Of a DNA stretch of 64,000 bases, positions 41,594-50,615 are shown in pieces. The notes below the pieces were generated by a model. It worked only from the letters and a program-made list of their open reading frames with translations. It was not told the origin of the DNA and made no database searches. A program made the position numbers and the translations under genes. How positions within the stretch are numbered: position 1 is the first letter of the stretch; each line of letters begins with the position of its first letter. This DNA comes from JALYTY01 sp964546935 (GTDB taxonomy: Bacteria > Vulcanimicrobiota > Vulcanimicrobiia > Vulcanimicrobiales > Vulcanimicrobiaceae), in assembly GCA_964546935.1 (NCBI GenBank), contig CAZJLJ010000004.1, positions 1-64,000 on the forward strand. Direction: 5' to 3'.

Positions 41594-42919
41594 ATGCTTC
41601 CGGCTGAGGCTGCTCGCGTCGACGACATCGTTCGAAGCGTAATGCGAGAGGAACACATCGCGGGATGTTCGGTTGGAATAGCGCGACGCGGTAACGTCAT
41701 TTACTTGAAGGGTTATGGCGTACGCGATGTATCTTCGCACCGTCCAGCTGACGGCTACACTATCTACCGCGCAGGCTCGATAACGAAGCAATTCACGGCT
41801 GCAGCGGTCTTGCAACTTGCCGATCAACGCGCAATTGCACTAAGCGCGCCCATCGGAGAATATTTGCCGGCGCTCCAGCGACCGGCTGCCTCGGTTTCGG
41901 TAGCCGAGCTTCTCGCGCAACAGAGCGGCATTCCGTCTTATACGGATCCGGGCGCGTCTTTCGCCTCGGTTCTAGCCTTGCCGCTCGACTTTCAACCGGG
42001 AACAAATTGGGCATACAGCAACACGAATTATTTCTTGTTGGGAAAGCTCTTGGAAACGCAGAGGCACCTTTCGTATCCCGATATCTTAGAAGACGCGATC
42101 GTCAAACCACTTGGGCTGCATTCCACCGGTTACAATATTTCGCCATTTGCGACGAATGTCGCAATTCCGTACACGTACGACGGACGGCACTTCGTTCCGG
42201 TAGAAAACCTCGCGCAACAGCTGAATCGCGTCGGTGCGGCGGGTGCAATAGCTACGAATGCGGTCGATCTGCTGTCATGGCTTGAAGCGTTGCGCGGCGG
42301 CCGTGTCGTTTCGCCTCAAGCGTTTGATGCAATGACCCATCAAGCAAAACTCCCGAACGGCGCGCCGACGCACTACGGGTTCGGCTTTTTTACGCGCGAT
42401 TGGTATGGATGGCACGTAGCGGAACATCCGGGAAACATCGATGGCTTCAGCGCGGATGACGCTATCGTCTTGGACGACGGCTTGGAGATCGCCGTCCTAA
42501 GCAATGCGGACCGAGTCTCGCTAGCGCCCCTAAGCGAGAGTCTCGTGGCGATTTTCGACGCGCCTAAAGATGCGAACATGTACGCAACGGCGGAACAGCC
42601 TGCGGAGAACGAAAATCTCGACGTAACCGCGACGGTGCGCGAACTCTTCGGCGAAATGCAACGGGGAACGATCGATCGAACGCTGCTGAGCGACGCTCTT
42701 TCAGCGTCATACTCGGATGCACGTCTTAAAACCCGCGCTGCCGAACTAGCACCATTGGGGAAACTGCGACTCGTCGAGTTCATCGAACGAACCAACGGCT
42801 CCGGTCGAACGTACGAAAAGTATCGGCTAACGTTTGAGGCCCGGCAGTTTTGGATGACGTTAGGATACTTAAAGAACGGAAAAATTGACGCGCTTACTCT
42901 TGTTCCGGACGACGACTAA
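41594..42919 (+). CDS. Serine hydrolase, class C beta-lactamase / PBP-like
   Basis: 441 residues. The SxxK motif is Ser62-Ile-Thr-Lys65 in RAGSITKQF and the tyrosine motif is in NWAYSNTNYFLLG. A GFGFFTRD segment and HPGNIDGF (His/Gly third motif) follow, then a C-terminal domain of about 110 residues with a helical and beta pattern (VRELFGEMQRGTIDRTLL). Such proteins are D-aminopeptidases, esterases or carboxypeptidases more often than resistance enzymes. No convincing signal peptide is seen with this start. It lies 6 bp before the GH125 gene and probably shares its transcript. Confidence 0.88.
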   Translation: MLPAEAARVDDIVRSVMREEHIAGCSVGIARRGNVIYLKGYGVRDVSSHRPADGYTIYRAGSITKQFTAAAVLQLADQRAIALSAPIGEYLPALQRPAASVSVAELLAQQSGIPSYTDPGASFASVLALPLDFQPGTNWAYSNTNYFLLGKLLETQRHLSYPDILEDAIVKPLGLHSTGYNISPFATNVAIPYTYDGRHFVPVENLAQQLNRVGAAGAIATNAVDLLSWLEALRGGRVVSPQAFDAMTHQAKLPNGAPTHYGFGFFTRDWYGWHVAEHPGNIDGFSADDAIVLDDGLEIAVLSNADRVSLAPLSESLVAIFDAPKDANMYATAEQPAENENLDVTATVRELFGEMQRGTIDRTLLSDALSASYSDARLKTRAAELAPLGKLRLVEFIERTNGSGRTYEKYRLTFEARQFWMTLGYLKNGKIDALTLVPDDD

Positions 42920-42925
42920 ACTACC

Positions 42926-44332
42926 GTGATTCGTTACGTTGCGGTTTTTCTGCTGGCAATCACCGTTGCCGGCATGGTACCGGCTCGCGCCCAATCGCTA
43001 ATCGTTCCCCTTTCAGGTAAGCGCGAACGCACGATCCAAGCCGAGTCGCTCTTCCACACGCTTTTTCGCGACTTCTTTCCCGAAGATGACGGAACAACGT
43101 ACGTCGAAACCGGTGACATTCCGGCGATGTGGCTGCGCGACTCCGCAGCACAAACTATTCCGTACATTCGGTTTCAGCTCTCCTATCCGATCTTACGCAA
43201 GCGTTTTGCCGGCGTTATCGAGAGGGACGCTCGTGCAATTCTAATCGATCCATACGCGAACGCTTTCCAAGCCGATTACCACGTCTGGGAACGGAAATGG
43301 GAAATCGATTCACCCGCATGGGCCGTGCTTCTAACTCGCGTCTATCTCGATACGACCGGCGACCGAAGCGTTTATACACCCGCATTGCACGCGGCATTGC
43401 GCCGGATCGTCGGCACCTATGCCTGCGAAGAACACCACAGCCGTTGCAAAGAGTATTACTATCCATACCGCGTGTACACCGACGACAATTACAACGACGA
43501 CACGGGATTGATATGGAGCGCGTTTCGTCCATCGGACGATCCCGTTCAGTATCGGTTCAACATCCCCCAAAACATGATCGCTGCGATTGCGCTGCACGAT
43601 ATTGCGGCGCTTGCAGTCGATGGATACCGCGACCGTTTGCTTTCGAACGAGGCGCTCGGCGTCGAAAGGCGCGTGGTCGGTGGGATTGCCGTGTACGGTC
43701 GCTACTACGATGAACGTCGCGGCGGCTGGCTTTGGGCGTTCGAAACCGACGGCAACGGGCGCTACAACCTGATGGACGACGCCAACATCCCGAACCTGTT
43801 GACGCTTCCGTATTTGGATTGGTGTTCGGCCTACGATCAGACGTATCTGAAGACGCGTGCCTTTTCTTTGAGTCCGGACAATGCGTGGTACTTTCGGGGC
43901 CGGTATGGCACGGGACTTGGCAGTCCTCACACGCCGAACGGTTACGTCTGGCCGCTCGGAATCATCGGACGCGCTTTGACGTCGACTTCGTCGATGGAAG
44001 TTCTCGAAGCAATTACGACGCTAGCGGAGACCGACAGCGAACAAGGCATGATTCACGAGAGTTTCTATTCCGACGGCTATTGGCGCTTCACGCGGCAAGA
44101 GTTCGGGTGGGCGAATGCGCTTTATGCAGAGCTTCTCTTCCGCAGCGTTGCCGGTTTACCGGATACCAACTTCGTCGGCGGCGACGGAACGATGATTCCT
44201 TACGAGAGGCCGAGCAAAACGCCGGTGCTATTGCCGGAAACGATGCAGTTGCATAACGCGTCCGTTTTGTTCGAAACGCTAGGCCGGCTGCTTTACGCCG
44301 GACGCACGGCAGCGATCAATCAGATGCCGTAA
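42926..44332 (+). CDS. Exo-alpha-1,6-mannosidase-like, glycoside hydrolase family 125, exported
   Basis: 468 residues, GTG start, with a signal peptide (residues 1 to about 22, ending ARAQ). Family features: an N-terminal GDIPAMWLRDSAAQ motif, CKEYYYPYRVYTDDNYNDDTG (broken here as CKEYYYPY and RVYTDDNYNDDTG), LMDDANIPNLLTLPYL and the HTPNGYVWPLGIIGR segment. GH125 enzymes are inverting and metal-independent and remove alpha-1,6-mannose from glycans. Likely partner of the cytoplasmic GH38 enzyme. Its end overlaps uppS by 13 bp. Confidence 0.9.
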   Translation: MIRYVAVFLLAITVAGMVPARAQSLIVPLSGKRERTIQAESLFHTLFRDFFPEDDGTTYVETGDIPAMWLRDSAAQTIPYIRFQLSYPILRKRFAGVIERDARAILIDPYANAFQADYHVWERKWEIDSPAWAVLLTRVYLDTTGDRSVYTPALHAALRRIVGTYACEEHHSRCKEYYYPYRVYTDDNYNDDTGLIWSAFRPSDDPVQYRFNIPQNMIAAIALHDIAALAVDGYRDRLLSNEALGVERRVVGGIAVYGRYYDERRGGWLWAFETDGNGRYNLMDDANIPNLLTLPYLDWCSAYDQTYLKTRAFSLSPDNAWYFRGRYGTGLGSPHTPNGYVWPLGIIGRALTSTSSMEVLEAITTLAETDSEQGMIHESFYSDGYWRFTRQEFGWANALYAELLFRSVAGLPDTNFVGGDGTMIPYERPSKTPVLLPETMQLHNASVLFETLGRLLYAGRTAAINQMP

Positions 44333-45036
44333 CGGCGCCGCCGTTCGCCGAAAACGCGAACCGCGTCGGCAAAATGTTGTTCCGAAAAATCAGGCCACAT
44401 TACCGGAAGCGTGAGCAGTTCGGTGTAAGCGAGTTGATACAGTAGGAAGTTGGAAACGCGCTGTTCCGCACCAGTGCGAATAAGCAAATCGGGATCGGGC
44501 GCGTGCGGCGCGTACATTTTTGCACGCAACAGCGTCTCGTCGACTTCTTCGGGTTTGATACGGCCTGCTGCGACGTCGCGCGCAATGGCCTGCGTGGCGC
44601 GCACGATCTCCTCGCGACCGCTGTAATTCAATGCGAGGGTCAACGTAACGCGACGATTGTGCTCGGTCGACTTCACCAAGTCACGCAGCGCCATGCGCGC
44701 TGGGAAAGCGAACGCATCCAACTCACCGATGATTTCGACTCGAACGCCCTGTTTGACGAGCTGCGTTTTCTCGCTCTGTGCGCAGGCCGCATAAAGCTGC
44801 ATCAAAAGCGAAACCTCGCTTGATTCGCGACGCCAGTTTTCGGTGGAGAACCCGTAGACCGTGATGCGGCGTACGCCTGTATCGGCGGCACCGCGAACGG
44901 CCGCTCGCAACGCCTCCACGCCGCGCCGGTACCCTTCCGCGATCGGGAGTCCCCGTTCGCGCGCCCATCGCCGGTTGCCGTCCATGATGATTGCAACGTG
45001 TTCGGGAATCGTGGCCAGCGCGGGAGCCTGCATCAT
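44320..45036 (-). CDS. uppS: Isoprenyl transferase (undecaprenyl diphosphate synthase)
   Basis: 238 residues. It elongates farnesyl diphosphate to the C55 lipid carrier of cell-wall synthesis. AIIMDGNRRWARERG carries the magnesium-binding Asp19. VYGFSTENWRR and the C-terminal DLLIRTGAEQRVSNFLLYQ and WPDF segments are conserved. The ATG at 45036 is 98 bp from the divergent tricorn start. No cdsA or dxr follows, unlike many genomes. Confidence 0.96.
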   Translation of the reverse strand: MMQAPALATIPEHVAIIMDGNRRWARERGLPIAEGYRRGVEALRAAVRGAADTGVRRITVYGFSTENWRRESSEVSLLMQLYAACAQSEKTQLVKQGVRVEIIGELDAFAFPARMALRDLVKSTEHNRRVTLTLALNYSGREEIVRATQAIARDVAAGRIKPEEVDETLLRAKMYAPHAPDPDLLIRTGAEQRVSNFLLYQLAYTELLTLPVMWPDFSEQHFADAVRVFGERRRRYGI

Positions 45037-45134
45037 GCTTCACTTTGTAGCACAAAGTGACGGCGCTGACAAGGTCGGAGCGGCCCATCAGGGCGGAGGC
45101 TCCGGTGGCTCGCACAATTAACCACCATCGCGAC

Positions 45135-48100
45135 ATGACGCAAGGATATTATCGCTTCCCGACCGTCGCTGAAGACACACTCGTTTTCGTCTGTGAAGAC
45201 GATCTCTGGAGCGTGAATGCGACCGGCGGCGTCGCGAAACGGCTTACGGTTAGCTTCGGCACGTGCCTGACGCCGCGGCTCTCGCCCGACGCTCAGTGGA
45301 TCGCGTTCGTTTCCAACGACGAGGGCAATCCGGAAATCTACGTCATGCCGGCCGGCGGGGGACAACCGCGGCGCCTTACTTTTCTTGGGTCGACGATCGC
45401 AAACGTGGTTGGCTGGAGCGACGACGGCCGCGACATTTTGTTCGTTGCAAATCCGCGCTCGTGGTACGAAGGCGAAACACGGCCTTTCACCATTGCGCGA
45501 GAGGGCGGCGATCCGCGCGATCTCAACCTGGGCCACGGGCGTTCCTTCGGCTTCGGCCCCCATGGCATGGTTCTTGGACGCAATGCGTCGGATCCGGCAC
45601 GTTGGAAGCGCTATCGCGGGGGAACGGCAGGCGAAGTCTGGATCGATGCGCAGGGAAACGGAGAGTTCGATCGTCTTCCGTTGCCTGATGGAAATCCGAC
45701 GTGGCCCATGTGGATCGGCGAGCGCATTTACTTCCTCGCAGACCACGAAGGCATCGGGAACATTTATTCGTGCGCGCTCGACGGTAGCGATATCGCTCGA
45801 TGCACGCATGAGGCCGAATATTACGTGCGCTTCCCATCGACCGACGGCAAACGAATCGTTTACTCAGCCGCAGGCGCGATCTCGCTGTACGACGTTGCAA
45901 GTGGGGATACAAAAGAGCTCGATATCGAAACGCCTTCGGCCGAACCGCAAACGGTTCGCCGTTTTGAAGGCGCTTCGGAGTCGCTCGAACACTTTGCGCC
46001 GCATCCGGACGGAACGCAAATCGCCTTTGTGTCGCGCGGCCAAGCGTTTACGATGCCGCTTTTCGAAGGCGCGATCATTCACTACGGCGAGGGAAGCCGC
46101 GCCCGCATTCGTTTGACCGAATGGATGCGTGACGGCAAACGGTTCGTGTGCGTCACCGACCGCAACGGTTACGAGCAACTCGCCATTCACCGTGCCGACA
46201 TCTCCGACGAACCGAAGATCATCACCAACGGCGACATCGGCCGGGTTACCGAGCTTACCGTCTCGCCGACCAGTGACGTCATTGCATTCGCAAACCACCG
46301 CCACGAGCTTTGCGTGGTCGATCTCGAAGATTCCACCGTGCGCGTGGTCGACACGAGTCCGGCTCGCCGTGTGAGCGATCTTACGTTTTCACCCGATGGA
46401 CGATTTCTCGCCTACGTGTGGTGGCCGGCATCCGGAACGTCGATCATCCGCGTCGCAAAAGTAAAGTCGGGCAAGGTGCACGACATTACGTCGCCGCTGC
46501 GCGTCGATCACTCGCCTGCGTGGGATCCCGAAGGCAAGTACCTGTATTTCATCTCAACGCGCGACTTCAATCCGGTCTACGATGCCCTCCAGTTCGATTT
46601 GAGTTTCCCGCAAGCGCAACGCCCCTTTGTTGTGACACTGCGTAACGACGTGCCGTCGCCGTTCGTGCCCTTGCCGAAGCCGATTCATCGCGATCACGAA
46701 CACGACCACGACCACGATCACGACGAAAAGAAAAATGGGAAACCCGACGGGCTTCGCATCGATATCGATTTCGACGAGATCCATGGGCGCATTCTTGGAT
46801 TCCCAGTCGACGAAGGTGAGTATCAGCAGATCGTCGCGGTAAAGAATCGCGTCTACTACACGCGTTTTCCGGTGCACGGTATCAAACCCGCCGGCCGCGA
46901 AGACGACGAGGAAGAGTCGAACGGAACGCTGCTCGCCTATGACTTCGAACAGCTCCGGCAAGCGACAATCGCGAACGAGGTGGGCGAGATCAGGCTCGGC
47001 AACGACGGCCACACGCTGGTCTATCGCTCCAGCGATCGTCTTCGCGCGATCGACGCACTCAGCGACATTCCGGAAGAAGAACCCGAGAAGCCGTCGCAAG
47101 AGTTCGGCCGCAAGACTGGGTTTATCGATCTCGACCGCGCACACGTGGAAATTATTCCGCGCGATGAGTGGGCGCAGATGTATCGCGAAGCGTGGCGTTT
47201 GCAGACCGAGCAGTTCTGGGTCGAGGACATGAGCGATATAGATTGGGATCGCGTCTACGATCGGTATAAAGCGTTATTGCCGCGCGTGCGGACGCGTACC
47301 GAGCTTTCCGATCTTATCTGGGAGATGCAAGGCGAACTCGGAACGTCGCACGCTTACGAATACGGCGGCGACCACCGTGTTCCGCCGCAGTATCAGCGCG
47401 GCTTTCTTGGCGCGGACGTCGAGTGGGATGCGGAGCGCAACGGGTATCGCATCGTTCGCATCTATCGCGGCGATTCGTGGAATCGCGAAACCGACTCGCC
47501 GTTAGCTGAACCGGGGCTCGACATTCGCGAAGGCGACATTCTGGTCGCAATCGGAGGAAAACGTCTTTCGCGCGACGTGTCGCCGGAGCGTTTACTGGTA
47601 AATGCGTCGGGCAAAGACGTTTCCATTACGCTTCGCACGCGTAAGGACGAAGAACGCACGGTGCTGATCAAGGCGCTTGCAAGCGAAACTGCCCTGCGCT
47701 ATCGCGCGTGGGTCGAAGCGAATCGCAAAGCGGTCCACGAGAAAACGAATGGCCGCGTCGGCTACATCCACATTCCGGACATGGGACCGTGGGGCTTTTC
47801 GGAGTTCCACCGCGGCTACCTCAGCGAGTTCAACCGTCAAGGGTTGCTCGTCGACGTGCGTTACAATCGCGGCGGTCACGTCTCGCCGTTATTGCTGGAA
47901 AAGCTGGGACGTAAACGGGTAGGATACGACACGCCACGCTACGGCATTCCCATTCCTTATCCGCCGGAATCGGTCAGTGGTCCGATGGTTGCGATGACCA
48001 ATCAATTCGCCGGCTCGGACGGCGACATTTTCAGTCACGTCTTCAAACTCTATAAACTCGGGCCGCTCGTTGGAAAGCGCACGTGGGGCGGTGTGATCGG

Positions 48101-48368
48101 CATCGAACCGTACCACCATTTGGTCGACGGAACGCTTACGACACAGCCGGAGTATTCGTTCTGGTTCTACGACGTTGGCTGGAAAGTCGAAAATTACGGA
48201 ACCGATCCGGATTACGACGTAGACGTTGCGCCGCAAGATTATCGCGAAGGGCACGATCCGCAAATGGATTTCGCACTGCGATTGATGGACCGTGCTCTGG
48301 AAAACGTTCAGGAGATCCGGCCGGACTTGAGCACGCGCCCGTCGTTGCCGCTGCCGACGTTAGCCTAA
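45135..48368 (+). CDS. tri: Tricorn protease homologue with His/Asp-rich loop
   Basis: 1077 residues from the ATG at 45135, chosen because homology begins with YYRFPTVAEDTLVFVCEDDLW. Tricorn degrades short peptides released by the proteasome or other proteases. Two beta-propellers (about 1-310 and 320-660) with YxxD-type blades precede the C1, PDZ and C2 catalytic region. The catalytic Ser-His pair is at 738-739 (LGTSHAYEYGGD), and nucleophile Ser961-Asp962 is in NQFAGSDGDIF. A loop at 518-532 (HRDHEHDHDHDHDEKK) is nearly all His and Asp and may bind metal. Probably cytoplasmic; no signal peptide. Confidence 0.95.
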   Translation: MTQGYYRFPTVAEDTLVFVCEDDLWSVNATGGVAKRLTVSFGTCLTPRLSPDAQWIAFVSNDEGNPEIYVMPAGGGQPRRLTFLGSTIANVVGWSDDGRDILFVANPRSWYEGETRPFTIAREGGDPRDLNLGHGRSFGFGPHGMVLGRNASDPARWKRYRGGTAGEVWIDAQGNGEFDRLPLPDGNPTWPMWIGERIYFLADHEGIGNIYSCALDGSDIARCTHEAEYYVRFPSTDGKRIVYSAAGAISLYDVASGDTKELDIETPSAEPQTVRRFEGASESLEHFAPHPDGTQIAFVSRGQAFTMPLFEGAIIHYGEGSRARIRLTEWMRDGKRFVCVTDRNGYEQLAIHRADISDEPKIITNGDIGRVTELTVSPTSDVIAFANHRHELCVVDLEDSTVRVVDTSPARRVSDLTFSPDGRFLAYVWWPASGTSIIRVAKVKSGKVHDITSPLRVDHSPAWDPEGKYLYFISTRDFNPVYDALQFDLSFPQAQRPFVVTLRNDVPSPFVPLPKPIHRDHEHDHDHDHDEKKNGKPDGLRIDIDFDEIHGRILGFPVDEGEYQQIVAVKNRVYYTRFPVHGIKPAGREDDEEESNGTLLAYDFEQLRQATIANEVGEIRLGNDGHTLVYRSSDRLRAIDALSDIPEEEPEKPSQEFGRKTGFIDLDRAHVEIIPRDEWAQMYREAWRLQTEQFWVEDMSDIDWDRVYDRYKALLPRVRTRTELSDLIWEMQGELGTSHAYEYGGDHRVPPQYQRGFLGADVEWDAERNGYRIVRIYRGDSWNRETDSPLAEPGLDIREGDILVAIGGKRLSRDVSPERLLVNASGKDVSITLRTRKDEERTVLIKALASETALRYRAWVEANRKAVHEKTNGRVGYIHIPDMGPWGFSEFHRGYLSEFNRQGLLVDVRYNRGGHVSPLLLEKLGRKRVGYDTPRYGIPIPYPPESVSGPMVAMTNQFAGSDGDIFSHVFKLYKLGPLVGKRTWGGVIGIEPYHHLVDGTLTTQPEYSFWFYDVGWKVENYGTDPDYDVDVAPQDYREGHDPQMDFALRLMDRALENVQEIRPDLSTRPSLPLPTLA

Positions 48369-48917
48369 CTCGGCGCCGGCGTCGCCGTCGAGTAAATCCT
48401 GATTGACGATTGTGAACTCATAGTCGCCGTTTGGGGTGCGTTCCAGCACCCAAACGGCGTCGTAACGATCGCCTTCCCACTCCGGCGCGTCCGGCACAAA
48501 ACCCCGCGCGATAAGCGCAATGCGTTTGTGTTCCCACGCAACCAGCACGATTCCGTTCAACATCTTCAGCGTCTCGATTAGTTCGTCTTCGCTTCCGACC
48601 GGAACGCTAGTATCAACTTCCATACCCAGCTTTCGCGCTAACGGTAAAACGGTTTCAGAAGGGCGTTGACTTTTCGCATCTTTTTCTTCGACATCCGCGT
48701 CGCCGTGTGCCGCGCCGGCTGCAAAGATTTGCTGCGGTTTTTCGATGCCGTCTCGATACGGATCTTCGAAAAAACGAATTAGCGCGCCGGCCCGCTGCCA
48801 GCCGCGTACGGATAGCGAGTATTTATCTTCCTCGCCGTTTTCGTTGACGCCGTGTGGCGGCGGATCCACCGGCTTTTCCGCGTGCCGGATGATCATCAAT
48901 CGGTCTGGACCATTCAC
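48360..48917 (-). CDS. Histidine-phosphatase-superfamily protein
   Basis: 185 residues. The N-terminal LMIIRHAEKP is the RHG-type phosphohistidine motif. YSLSVRGWQRAGAL has the expected Arg/Gly helix, and VLVAWEHKRI near residue 130 provides the second histidine region. Members are phosphatases or mutases of small phosphorylated compounds; the substrate is unknown. GTG start; a TTG at 48899 is possible. It converges on the tricorn gene with a 9-bp overlap. Confidence 0.8.
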   Translation of the reverse strand: MNGPDRLMIIRHAEKPVDPPPHGVNENGEEDKYSLSVRGWQRAGALIRFFEDPYRDGIEKPQQIFAAGAAHGDADVEEKDAKSQRPSETVLPLARKLGMEVDTSVPVGSEDELIETLKMLNGIVLVAWEHKRIALIARGFVPDAPEWEGDRYDAVWVLERTPNGDYEFTIVNQDLLDGDAGAELG

Positions 48918-48992
48918 CTTCGCGCAGTACGACGCCGAACCGCATCAGCATCCAATCTGAAGCAGGCGTGATAAATCTATCAGTGCGCCATA

Positions 48993-49022
48993 TTGACATA
49001 TGTTTCCAGACTTTTGTATAAG
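48993..49022 (+). promoter_or_regulatory. Strong sigma-70-type promoter of aceA
   Basis: TTGACA (48993-48998), an 18-bp spacer, then TATAAG (49017-49022). Transcription should start near 49029, giving a leader of about 97 nt before aceA. Confidence 0.75.
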
Positions 49023-49051
49023 GGTATAGCAGTCCAACGGTTCGGTGCAAC

Positions 49052-49103
49052 CCATCCAATTGCACTGATCCAATGGGCATCCAACAACCATCCAATCGTA
49101 CTG
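49052..49103 (+). promoter_or_regulatory. Repeated CATCCAAT boxes in the aceA leader (candidate operators)
   Basis: Direct repeats CCATCCAATTGCACTG (49052-49067) and CCATCCAATCGTACTG (49088-49103) match at 14 of 16 positions, 36 bp apart. Between them are ATCCAAT (49068-49074) and CATCCAAC (49078-49085). A further CATCCAAT lies upstream of the promoter (48949-48956). Sites downstream of the promoter fit a repressor or leader-level control. Confidence 0.6.
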
Positions 49104-49125
49104 GGCACTGTGGAGGAAGACCGAC

Positions 49126-50451
49126 GTGAGCACGAACGATCGCGCAGGCGCGCTTTCCCGTAAATGGGCCGGCGAATCGCGCTGGCATGGGATCACCCGG
49201 CGGTACACGCCCGACGAAGTCATCAAATTACAGGGCAGCGTCGTGGTCGAACAGACCCTTGCGCGGCTCGGCGCGGAACGGCTTTGGGAGTCGCTTCAAG
49301 AGCCGGAGGCAACGGCCGCCCTCGGAACGATGACCGGCGGTCAAGCCGTGCAGGCCGCCAAGGCGGGATTGAAAGCGATCTATTGCAGCGGCTGGCAAGT
49401 CGCCGCCGACGCAAATGTTTCCGGGAACGTCTATCCGGATCAAAGCTTGTATCCCGTAAACAGCGTGCCGCAGTTAGTGAAGCGCATCAATAGCGCCTTG
49501 CAGCGTTACGATCAAGTCGAGTCGCTCGAAGGCCGCGGCGGTCCACAGAACTTCTTACCGATCGTTGCCGATGCGGAAGCCGGTTTCGGCGGCCCGCTCA
49601 ACGTTTTCGAATTAACGAAAGCGATGATCGAAGCGGGCGCTGCCGGCGTGCATCTCGAGGATCAGTTGAGCTCCGAGAAAAAATGCGGGCACCTCGGTGG
49701 CAAAGTCTTGATTCCAACGCAACAAGCGGTGCGGCATTTGGTTTCCGCGCGGTTAGCAGCCGACGTTATGGATGTTCCGACGATCATCATCGCGCGTACC
49801 GACGCGAATGCGGCGACACTAATTACCAGCGACGTCGATCCGGTGGACCGTGAATTCATCACCGGTGAGCGCACACCCGAAGGGTTCTTCCGCACGAGAG
49901 AAGGCATAGACGCATGCATTGCGCGCGGACTCGCCTACGCGCCGTACGCGGATTTACTGTGGGTTGAAACATCGGAACCAAACATCGAGGAAGCGCGGAA
50001 ATTTGCCGAAGCAATTCACGCTAAATTCCCCGGCAAGCTGCTCGCGTACAATTGCTCGCCATCGTTCAACTGGAAGAAGAAACTAGACGACCAAGCGATC
50101 GCGACGTTCCGCGAACAACTTAACGCGCTCGGTTACAAGTTCCAGTTCATCACGCTGGCCGGCTTCCACGCGTTGAACTATAGCTTCTTCGAACTCGCCC
50201 GCGACTTCAAGGCACGCGGGATGACGGCGTACGCGGAATTCCAACAGCTCGAGTTCGCCGGCGAGCAATTCGGATACACGGCAACGCGCCATCAACGCGA
50301 AGTTGGAACGGGCTATTTCGATGAAGTCGCGCAGACGATCAGCGAAGGCCAATCGTCTACGACGGCGCTCCACGGTTCCACCGAAGCGGAACAGTTCTAC
50401 GAATCCGGCCGCGGGAAGAACGGGCATGCCAAGGAGGTCGCGGTCGTTTAG
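49126..50451 (+). CDS. aceA: Isocitrate lyase
   Basis: 441 residues, GTG start 9 bp after GGAGG. It splits isocitrate to glyoxylate and succinate, first step of the glyoxylate shunt. The signature KKCGHLGGK with catalytic Cys187 is intact. SGWQVAADANVSGNVYPDQS, broken here as SGWQVAADAN and VSGNVYPDQS, and NCSPSFNWKK are family segments. One base separates its stop from the aceB start once the assembly artefact is removed, so aceA-aceB is a tight operon. Confidence 0.98.
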   Translation: MSTNDRAGALSRKWAGESRWHGITRRYTPDEVIKLQGSVVVEQTLARLGAERLWESLQEPEATAALGTMTGGQAVQAAKAGLKAIYCSGWQVAADANVSGNVYPDQSLYPVNSVPQLVKRINSALQRYDQVESLEGRGGPQNFLPIVADAEAGFGGPLNVFELTKAMIEAGAAGVHLEDQLSSEKKCGHLGGKVLIPTQQAVRHLVSARLAADVMDVPTIIIARTDANAATLITSDVDPVDREFITGERTPEGFFRTREGIDACIARGLAYAPYADLLWVETSEPNIEEARKFAEAIHAKFPGKLLAYNCSPSFNWKKKLDDQAIATFREQLNALGYKFQFITLAGFHALNYSFFELARDFKARGMTAYAEFQQLEFAGEQFGYTATRHQREVGTGYFDEVAQTISEGQSSTTALHGSTEAEQFYESGRGKNGHAKEVAVV

Positions 50452-50615
50452 CATGAACGTNNNNNNNNNNNNNNNNNNNNNNNNNNNNNNNNNNNNNNNN
50501 NNNNNNNNNNNNNNNNNNNNNNNNNNNNNNNNNNNNNNNNNNNNNNNNNNNNNNNNNNNNCGGCCGCGGGAAGAACGGGCATGCCAAGGAGGTCGCGGTC
50601 GTTTAGCATGAACGT
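50406..50615. repeat. Exact 55-bp duplication flanking N gap 2
   Basis: 50406-50460 and 50561-50615 are identical, starting CGGCCGCGGG and ending GCATGAACGT, with 100 N between them. Same artefact and same 55-bp length as at 34106-34315. Confidence 0.95.
50461..50560. other. Assembly gap (100 N)
   Basis: Exactly 100 N between two copies of the same 55 bp. Collapsing the copies joins aceA directly to aceB with no missing sequence implied. Confidence 0.97.

Noticed and set aside
50581..50607. Upstream ATG (50581) for malate synthase
   Set aside because: Reads the end of aceA out of frame, with Arg/Ser-rich residues; ATG at 50608 directly after the aceA stop fits the family.
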